The translations under genes and the position numbers were made by a program. 64,000 nt of DNA from Oryzias latipes (lineage: Eukaryota > Chordata > Actinopteri > Beloniformes > Adrianichthyidae), in NCBI RefSeq assembly GCF_002234675.1, contig NC_019866.2, forward strand, positions 6,677,307 to 6,741,306, read 5' to 3'. Shown piece by piece: positions 52,601 through 64,000 of the stretch. How positions within the stretch are numbered: the first letter of the stretch is position 1; every line of letters starts with the position of its first letter. The notes below the pieces were generated by a model. The model worked only from the letters and a program-made list of their open reading frames with translations, was not told the origin of the DNA and made no database searches.

Positions 52601-55600
52601 ACATCAAAAACACAATTTTCATTCGAGGGGCCTTAAGGCATTAGGGTTTAGTAGTCCTTTGCAGTTATTTCAGGGAGCTTTAGGGCCTTTAAAATGATTT
52701 GACATAAGGTGTGAGCCATGTCAAAATGGGATGTGACAGCAGACCAGGCTTGAGTTGTTGATGATAGAGGACACATTTAGAAGGGAGATGGAGGTCAACC
52801 AGTATTGGTCTAGACATCAGACAAAAAAACAGGCGCCAGAGCCTCCAACCACCAGTTTAGATATAGTCGCGTGATATTTTTTCACATTGTTAACATGTCT
52901 CCCGCCTACCCAAGTGTTTGATAGGCTGGATTTGCAGGTCCAAATTAGATCTTCTGTCAAGCAAACTAATCTAAGTAGTTAGCAGTGCTAATCCCTTGAT
53001 CTAGATTTTCTAGCACTCTATCAAAACTCTACTATTTTCGATCTAGATTTCTTTACTGGGAATGGCTCTCTAGCTAATAGAACAGTTGCATGCAATGGCA
53101 GTGCATAATAACACCGTGGAACTCACTGGCACAGTGTTTTGATACGTCTCGCTGTCGCTCTCACGCACTTTCTCTCTGTGGATCAACAGTGAAGGCTGCA
53201 GCTGGGCAGAGCTAAGACCGAAGCTGGGCAGCCGGCCCAAAAGCAGCCCTCTTTCAGTGTCCCGAGAAACCCCCAGGGAATGTCTGCTGTCAGGGAAAAT
53301 AGGCCAGAAGAGAGAAAGCAGAGGAGAGGGGGGCAAGAAAGCAGGAAACGACAGAAAGGGGTGAAGGGGAAAGAGTGGAGGAAGGATCACAAAGCCTTAG
53401 CGGAACATTCTTGCTTATGTTTCTGCAGACCAAATCCTACCCTTTGGCCATCTAGTTATGAGATTGAAAGGCATTGCAGTGAATGAGCGTCCTTATTTGT
53501 TTCTGTCTTTTTTCCCTGTAAATGAACATTTGAGTTAAATCATTTCCTCGAGGTAAACCTCCTGCAGCCTGCACTCTGCAAAACTTCAGTTTGTGATGTC
53601 TGTCTTACTTACAATCTTCTATTTTTTTTAAATATTTATCTGCACACATGCATTTGCATTCTTCTCGGGGGGGGCTCCACTGGAAAGAAGTTTTGGGTCA
53701 CTCTGGTTCAGAGAAGCGGAAACACCTTTTCCTGTTTTAAGTACTGCCCAAAGTAAAACATGTTTTCTTTGCCATTTCCTTTTTCGTCTAAGGATTGAGG
53801 GATGTCGGGTCTTTTAAGTCTTTGCCAGCCAAAGTGAGAACATTCGTCATGCTTTGCCTCATTGACTTTCTTGCGCTGCCAACCTAAAGAAAGTAAAGAG
53901 TTGAATCAAAAAGATGTTGCAAAGTTCTTAATCACATCATAACACTGACTCACTGTTAACGGCATGAGCGATGACAAATTCTCTTTCAAATGGTGAAAAG
54001 TCAATTTTGACATAATTTTTAATGGCTGGAGTAACAAACATCCCACTCTGACATTTCCTTCAGAACCCAGAGCCAAAGTCCTGAGTCTGAAATGGACAAC
54101 TATGCGTCATTCATCAGTGAGGCTCTGGATAAAACAAAGTGTCGGGAGTGCGTGCCATCCTGGGAGGAGATCCAGATGCTGATGAGCCGTCAGGAGATGC
54201 TGTGTACTGTGCACTATCCTGGCCCTGGATCCTGCCAGCTCTACATCAGCTCGCACACCACTGCCAATGAGGTTTGGGAGCAGTTCTTCCTGCACTTCTT
54301 AGCAACTCGAGCTTTTCCTTTCAATGTTTGGAGGTTTTTTTATAATTCTCCGCATTAATCTGTGTTTCTAAACTGGTCTTTTTGTCGTGCAATAGGTGGT
54401 CCGAAGGATGCAAGAGAAGTTGGGCCTGCAAGACAGTAAAAATACGTTTGCACTGTATGAACAGAATGCACTGTGGGAGCAGCCGGTCGCTGGGAGTGCT
54501 CTGATCGCAGACATCCTGACCAGGTTTAAAAAGTGACTGACACTTTTCCTCCTAATTCTTTTTCTTATTTGTGGACGCAGAGTAACCATGAAATGACAAG
54601 GTTACATAACATTTTTACGTTTTAGAGGGGTAATATTGTGTGGCTTTGTCTGAATTCCCTCACTATTCCCAGCCTAACTCCAAGACTACACAATGAGGGG
54701 CTATAATAGAGTGCCCTGGATTTTAAACACCCACTCCAATTATATTTTTTAAAAGTTTTCTCAGTGGGCTTTTAATTCTGATTATCCCGTTTTTATTTAA
54801 AAAAAAAACAGTTTTGTTTTCTTGAACATAGCTTCTGCAAATTAGCAGTAATTCATGAGAAATTCACCTCTGAGTTGTGGGTGGGACCATTGACGAAGAG
54901 CAACCCCGCCCCCCTTCCCCTCCTTATTGCTTAGAGCTCAGAGCAAGGAGTTAGTGCCACAAGAACGTGTTAAAAACACCAAAAGCACAATTTGAAAAAA
55001 AAAATTCAAAGTCAGTTTTTAATGCAATTTGGAGCGTGCTTGCCTATTTGTCGATGTAAAAAACCTAAAAAATGTGAAAATTTTACAAAGAATATTTATG
55101 ATTTCAATTTGTTCTGATGATGAAAACCTGGAAGATTTATAAAAAATATATTTTACATTCTTTTAAATGACGAATCATTAAAACACAATTAAATGTGGCA
55201 TTTGCCATTATTTTGGGGTAATCAAATCTACTTACTAAGGAGTACATTTTTCGAGAATTGGAACTCAACCAGTGTGCTTTCCCGTCCCCAAGCCCATTTT
55301 AACTCCTTTCTTTCCTGTCCAACTCTACAGCTTCACCACCAAAGAGTCTGAATCAAAATCCCAGTGGAAACTGTGTTTCAAGCTCTACTGCCTGTTGGAT
55401 GCTGACAACATATCAGTGGACAGCATTGAGTATTTATTCCTCTTTGAGCAGGTAATGAAACAGCAGTCGAGTCCTTAAACGACTGCATTCTTTCTTCGTA
55501 TTTAATTTAGTTATATATGGTTGTACAGAACAAGCTGAAGTTAAAGTAACTCACAGTGATTGCAGTAAAAGTACGGCATTAAAAGGGTGACTAAGAGCAC

Positions 55601-58031
55601 TGCAGCTGGGGCAATAGGCAGCCAGGACTGGCTTCACTATAGCATTTTTTTAAGGACTCTCATAAAAGATTAATAAGACCAAATTAAAATGGGGTGGGGT
55701 AGAAAGGGTTGATGACAAGACTAAGTTTATTACTGACAAATTGTGTTGTTTTTTTCTCCCTAATCTTTTGGCCTTTGCGCTGCAGTGCCATGACATGGTG
55801 GTGCGTGGTCAGCTGCCAGCGTGTGAAGAAGACCTCCAAGCGTTAGCTGCCCTCAGGCTCCAGTGCCTGATGGGTGACTTCAGCACACACGTCCCCTGCC
55901 CACCTCTGGATGAACTTTACCCAGGTCGAATGCTTGAAACTCAGGTCCTCGTGTCTCTCTCAAGCCCTCAAGCGATGCCCCCCTGCAAAGGGGCGACTCA
56001 GGGCTGCCCCACGATGCAGCGCTTCCCCACGGGCCTTCTGGCGGGGACGCTGTGGAGCCACACGGCTACAGCAGCACACAAGCAGAAGGTGGAGCAGGAT
56101 ATACGACTGAGAAGCCGGCTGAAGGAGGAAGCGGCAGCTGTCATGGCATCTATCTTGGAGCGCTGGAAGGGTCTGGCTGGGTACAACCGCAGGGATAGCA
56201 TAGCTGCCTACCTCGCCATTGCACGCCAGTGGTCGGGTTTTGGATGCACACTTTATGAAGTGGACTTTTATATTGTGAGTACGGTTGTTTATCTCTACGT
56301 GTTTAGACTCCATGCTCATTAGTGCGTAATTATAGAGAAAAAACACGTTTCTGATCATTTATCATTTCGTTTTGTTGACTTTGAGCTCGACTTGGATCTT
56401 TTGGTGGCTTTCTGGAGAACTCTGCCCATCTCTGAGGTTTGATCTTTTCCCTCTTCCTACAGAGTTCAACCGGGAGCTTCTCACAGAAGCTGTGGCTCGG
56501 TGTAGCAGCCACATCCGTGTCTTTGTACAAGCAGGGCGAATCCGAGGCGCTGGAGTCTTTCCCTTATGGGCAGATCTGCTCATATGGGGTATCCGACAGC
56601 AACACCTTCAAGATCACAGCTGGGGATCGAGATCTGCTATTTGAAACCAACAAGGTGAGGTTCTCTAGTAGTAAAACTAAATCAAATCATCCAGCATGTT
56701 TCCTCAGTCCGCCTTCATCTACTGAAGTTTGAGAAATACTGCAAAAACATGTTTTTAAAAACACATGAATTTGGTTTAAACAGGAAAGCACACAACCCGA
56801 TTTTTCTTCCCTACCAATTGTAACCACAAGGTCGTTTAACTTCCTGGTATTAAATAGCTTAGGGGGGTGAGTTTTATTACTGTGGTTAGATTGAAATATT
56901 AGGCTAAACATTTCTCAGAAACATGGATGTTCTTCCAGACAGTTTTCTTTTTTTTTCCCCCTCATCGAGAACAAATCTTTCCTTTCATTGGGCTGATTTC
57001 CTTGCATCTTCCCACACAGAACAAAAAAAAAATCCCTCTGTGATCTCTCATGGGACAATAAGTGGCTTTCTTTTTATTTATTGGATGCTCTGGCAAACAG
57101 CTCACAAAGACTTCTTCTTTCTTCTGATATTAATAGAAGGATTTGAGTCGTTGCGCAAAAAGAAAACTTAAAAAATACTTAATCCCTGACAGGAAATTGA
57201 AATGGGTTGAAAAAGAAAGCAGAGGGATTCACACTACGGTTGTAGTTCGGTATGCATATGTTACTAGCTGTGGATTCATCATTTTTTTTAAGAGCGAGTG
57301 AATGTTTTATTCAGGAATTCAAATTAAGACAGTTTTACCAGATTAAGAGAAACTCTATGTGTTTGTATTTTCTGGTAACAGCTTTAAGACCCACTCTGAA
57401 GACAATGTTGTTTTGAGTGTTTGTAACATGTTCTTGTGGCTTTTATCTGATCATGGGGGACACGCATAAAGAAAATTAAGCAGTTCTGATTATTTCTTTA
57501 TTCAAATTGTTGTGAATCAGGAGCAGACAAACGTATTTGGGACGTAAAAAGTAAGCTGGCGGGCCACTAGCTCCCTGCTCCGAGCTCTCAGCATGGATGA
57601 GGGGAAGGGGGGGCGGGGTTGCTCCTCGTCAATGGTTTTGCTAACAACTCAGAGGCCAATTTCTAAGGGAACTATTGCTGCTCTGCAGAACCTATGTCCT
57701 ATAAAACAACATTTTTTATTTTTTATTTTGGCTAATATCTGCATCATCATACTTAAAAGACCACTTGATGATCAGAGTCTTTAATATGCAAAAGGTATTA
57801 GATTTCCTGTATCAGACACGTATGATGTCGTCATTCTCATCACTGCTTTCCTTATCACAGCTGACTGAGATCATGCAGCTGATGAATGCCTATTTCAACG
57901 CCATTCATCGCCAGAGAGGTAAAGGAGAGGATCCAGACATCACCATCACAGAGAGCACAGAGATGAGCTTCCGGCACCTGGCCCCCACACCAACACCCAC
58001 TCTCCTGGAGCTGCCTTCACACCCTGTTTGA
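43688..58031 (+). CDS. PLEKHH3: PLEKHH3 PH-MyTH4-FERM domain protein (N-terminal exon(s) not secured)
   Basis: Pleckstrin homology, MyTH4 and FERM domain family H member 3; the domain set suggests a membrane- and cytoskeleton-linked adaptor, function poorly known. Exons: 43688-43782, 46892-47074, 48984-49141, 51246-51369, 51938-52235, 54064-54271, 54396-54523, 55331-55451, 55786-56274, 56463-56654, 57861-58031 (stop TGA). All phases agree, giving 721 residues from the first full codon; exon 1 here starts with the last base of a codon, so at least one coding exon is upstream unless the Met at 43716 is the start. Order: PH domain (EEEPDLLVKGWLLREVRGG to AIQKIID), MyTH4 (PILKYTQGPLYAPLLPFPYG, QGVLQTCLDLRPLRDEVYC, RYWQLLTCMSCTFLPGP), FERM (CTVHYPGPGSC, EYLFLFEQ, ERWKGLAGYNRRDSIAAY, KLWLGVAATSVSLYKQG, EIMQLMNAYFNAIHRQRG). 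The mammalian protein is about 790 residues by recall, so 30-90 N-terminal residues are probably missing. Confidence 0.92.
47107..47290. mobile_element. fold-back MITE in a PLEKHH3 intron
   Basis: Two 25-bp arms, 47154-47178 and 47240-47264, pair at 22 of 25 positions (ACATGTTTC...CCAACACACC against GGTGTGTTGG...GAAACATGT). The sequence around them (GTTTCCCAACCCCAG at the left) matches a common fish MITE pattern that I know only by look. It begins about 33 bp after the 3' end of the PH-domain exon. Confidence 0.6.
52290..52636 (+). mobile_element. TIR repeat family, copy F (left-truncated)
   Basis: About 345 bp in a PLEKHH3 intron, starting some 55 bp after the MyTH4 exon donor. The left terminus is missing and the right one decayed (TTCGAGGGGCCTTAA). 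Blocks are well kept: GTTTCTGCAGAG, GTGGGCGGGACTGTTGGCG, AGAGCTCAGAGCAGAGAGC, CTCCTGATTCACAACAATTT and GTCCTCCATCATCAGAAAAA. It contains a C15 run at 52381-52395. Confidence 0.83.
54722..55012 (+). mobile_element. TIR repeat family, copy G (internally deleted, right-truncated)
   Basis: About 290 bp in the next-but-one PLEKHH3 intron. The left end TTTAAACACCCACTCCAAT is well kept. Blocks present: TCAGTGGGCTTTTAATTCTG, CACCTCTGAGTTGTGGGTGG and AGAGCTCAGAGCAAGGAG. It then jumps directly to CCACAAGAACGTGTTAAAAA, so a large internal part is deleted. The right inverted end is lost. Confidence 0.8.
57388..57778 (-). mobile_element. TIR repeat family, copy H
   Basis: About 390 bp in the last PLEKHH3 intron, reverse orientation. 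Left end CTTTAAGACCCACTCTGA, right end ATCAGAGTCTTTAA. Blocks in reverse: ACATGTTCTTGTGGC, TTGTGAATCAGGAGCAGAC, CTCCGAGCTCTCAGC and GGCGGGGTTGCTCC. It ends about 80 bp before the last coding exon. Confidence 0.85.
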
Positions 58032-58594
58032 GAGGAACTCATGCCCGGATACCCCCCACACACCACCACCCCCACAACCCCCACCCTTCCTCCTCCAACG
58101 AAGCCCAGTTTCGCTCTTCAGGACGCTGAGCCTCCTCTGCTGGGAACGGCGCAGCAGCCAAAACAAAGAAAGGGCTGTTTTCACTTCCCATCCATGAAAA
58201 TAAACCCTCACTGAGACGTCCAGCTGAAGAAGCTGGCTATATAATGGGAAAGAGGCAAGGAGGGGGACTGGAAGCCAATGAAAGACCAGAAACACACGCA
58301 CACAAGTGTTGTTTTTTGACGCGATCTTCCTCATCTGATCTGTTGGGTGAAAGCGCCTCTTCCAAATGTGAGAGAAGGCACCGCGAGAGCTGAGACTGCA
58401 ACGATAAGCTGTGGTACTCCACTCATGAAGCTAGAACTGCGAGTGAAAACACTATCGTTTCTCCTCGGTCTTTCTGGAGGTGTGCCACGTTAAATGAGCT
58501 TTTTCCTAGAAAGCGCTGGTCCCTCGAGCACTGCTGAAGTAGCGTTGAGAACATTCTGTCACCTTTGCCCTGTCTCTGCTGCTCTGTTTCTCTG

Positions 58595-58640
<46 letters not shown>

Positions 58641-59870
58641 CTCCCCTCATTTATGCCCACATGCTCATCAGACAGTCCATTTTCATAAGCTCCCAGCTGG
58701 GCTTGCATTACCTGGAACTGTTGATGAACAGGCCCATGTGAACTTGGAACTGGAAACAGATGTTGGAACTCCATAACCAAGTCACTTTGGCTGCCACAGT
58801 CTATTGATTTGATCTAAAAAAAGAAAAGAAAAAAAAAACCTCCAACACAGTTAGATTTTTTTTTGTTACAGAAAATCTAACCATTTTGGAGCGTTTTCCA
58901 CCACTTTAGCACCAAATGCTCTGATGAGTACCTGTTTTTGTGCTGCTCATCTCGGCTGAAGTCCTGTACACGAAACTTGGATAACACTTGACTGATTGGT
59001 TAACTTTGCTTAAGTCGGTTACTGTTCCAACGCAGCTCTCCTCTGCTCAAGGTAACAGGTGCTTCTTTATTATTTCTCATGTATATATTAGGGGAAAATG
59101 AATCATCCGAGCTTGGCCTTCGTCAGCTGATTGGATCATGGAAGAGCTGACACTTATCATGCAGCGTTCCCCCTGAAATTTAAGCTGATCTTTTTGTAAT
59201 TGGGCAATCCATTTTTTTTAATTATTGTTATCTATCCCTTGTTTTCATTTCAACATTACTAGAACCACAGATTCCTCTGGTTCTTTATCTAGAAGCACCT
59301 TGTGTGTCAATCCTGTGTAGCTTTGTTTTTACTTTGAGGATTCTTATAGAGCCATGGTTTAGCCAAGTTACAGGTTTGAGCGTGGACCAAAGACTTTTTT
59401 TTTCTTTTTTAATACGATTTTTTATGAAGACAGATTCCCAAAGTCAGCTCTTTTGACCATTGTCTTTAAGAATAAATTTAGAAGTCCCAGTGTATATGCT
59501 GAGTTCCTTTTATTTTGTTATATTGACAATGTAGGAATAGGACTTTTTCTTTTCATACTACAGCAGCGACTGCTCCACCGCCCCTTTCTGAAACCTCCCC
59601 TCACCATGGATGGCCTTGGCAGTCATTGCACGGTCAGTTTCCTGCTTAGAAGATCTTTAGCATTTTCTACTGCAGCTGCAGGCAGCTTCATTTATGGAAA
59701 AGGAAAAAAACCGTAAACTAACACAAAAAGGCATACAACTTTGGTTACTGTCAAGCTTGTTTGTATGCTGCATGGTACCTTTTTATGTAATATACTTGTA
59801 TGTATAGCCAGTTGCACTATTGTTTTTAAACTAACTTGGGAGTGCAATAAACTATAAATACTGTATGTAA
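58032..59870 (+). other. PLEKHH3: PLEKHH3 3' UTR and poly(A) signal
   Basis: No coding sequence after the stop. A canonical AATAAA lies at 59846-59851, giving a 3' UTR of about 1.8 kb. It contains a (CA)n microsatellite (58596-58638). The gamma-tubulin gene on the other strand has its own AATAAA at 60009-60014, so the two transcripts end about 150 bp apart. Confidence 0.65.
58596..58638. repeat. (CA)n microsatellite
   Basis: About 21 uninterrupted CA units in the PLEKHH3 3' UTR; a likely length polymorphism. Confidence 0.95.
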
Positions 59871-60004
59871 TTAATAAATAAGCACCATTTTACCATAACT
59901 CCATTATGATTCATTCTTGTGTCCAATTTAGATGTTACAGTTCTGCTGTTCACAATCAGGCATTGCTGAATCTGAAAAAAGAAACAGAAAACTTTCATAC
60001 AAAA

Positions 60005-60580
60005 CGACTTTATTCATTTCAAACAGGTCCAACAAGCAAAGCAACAGGAAAATGATAAACAGCTATGCTTGGTTGCATATTTACAGGCATTTGTAAATAC
60101 AAATGTTAAGATGTGAACTTCCATTTGACATTCCTGTTGGTCAACATGACAACATGAGCAGACGGCCAGTAAAATGTGTCGGAAGGATGAGTACTCCCTC
60201 ATATCTCATCTACAACCAAACATAAGCAGGAAAAGGCAGCAGTTTATTTAACAAAAAGAAGACTAATGAGGCCACCGGGGAAGAACAGTGTTCATATATT
60301 TATAGATGCTTTCATAGAATAGTTTTTCAGTAATGAAGTACAGCCACTTGATGGACAACTTTTATAAATGCACTTCCTTGAAATGACACGGTTCCAAAAA
60401 CCACTTTGGTTGGTTTAAACGTTAATCCATTGGTTTGTTTTTCAGAGAAAACCATCACGGCATGCTTTAAGAGGCCAATAAATACCTCTGAGAATGGCAG
60501 CTATGTGAGGAAAATACTGAGGGGAGCTAATAAGGAGTAAGTTCAACATGTAGGCTGAAAGCAATGCAGACGCCGAGCGT
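60005..60580 (-). other. TUBG1: TUBG1 3' UTR and poly(A) signal
   Basis: Minus-strand sequence after the gamma-tubulin stop, with AATAAA at 60009-60014 (TTTATT on the plus strand). That gives a 3' UTR of roughly 570 nt. No other feature is seen. Confidence 0.6.
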
Positions 60581-63891
<3,311 letters not shown>

Positions 63892-64000
63892 CTGCAAGGA
63901 CAAAGGCAAACTCATTAGCTGCACACCGGCGTGTGCCACATAAGGCCTACCAGAAAGTGTGCAGAAAGCTAAAAGTGTGTGGGTGAGTCAAATGCCTCGC

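Overview
This is nuclear DNA from a teleost fish. The genes are split into many short exons with vertebrate-type splice sites, the encoded proteins are vertebrate neural and housekeeping proteins, the DNA is AT-rich, and the non-coding part is full of simple repeats, tRNA-derived SINE sequence, a decayed LINE and small terminal-inverted-repeat elements typical of fish. The species cannot be named from the sequence.

Layout, left to right. (1) 590-1209, + strand: the last four coding exons of EZH1 (end of the SET domain), with its 3' UTR running to about 2.3 kb. (2) 6483-19914, - strand: a complete 24-exon CNTNAP1 (Caspr/paranodin). The exon lengths sum to 3927 nt, an intact frame of 1308 residues. 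Its 3' flank may reach 2.4 kb and carries a LINE relic. (3) About 20.1-30.9 kb: intergenic, no recognisable gene. (4) About 31.0-59.9 kb, + strand: PLEKHH3. It has a CpG-rich, CCAAT-box promoter near 31.0 kb, eleven secure coding exons between 43688 and 58031, and a long 3' UTR. (5) 60581-63891, - strand: the last seven coding exons of gamma-tubulin (TUBG1), whose 5' end lies beyond the right edge.

The order and orientation EZH1 > < CNTNAP1 - PLEKHH3 > < TUBG is, from general knowledge, the arrangement of human 17q21 (EZH1, CNTNAP1, CCR10, PLEKHH3, TUBG2/TUBG1), so this is an ancient vertebrate block. CCR10 is not visible here and only one gamma-tubulin is reached. The genes do not form a pathway: EZH1 is a Polycomb histone methyltransferase, CNTNAP1 builds paranodal axon-glia junctions, PLEKHH3 is a PH-MyTH4-FERM protein and TUBG1 nucleates microtubules.

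The most notable non-genic signal is a dispersed family of short elements, nine copies in 64 kb in both orientations, with inverted ends of the form TTAAAGACCCACTC ... GAGTGGGTCTTTAA. They occur in introns of all four genes and in the intergenic region. They look like a non-autonomous DNA transposon (MITE) family that I cannot name.
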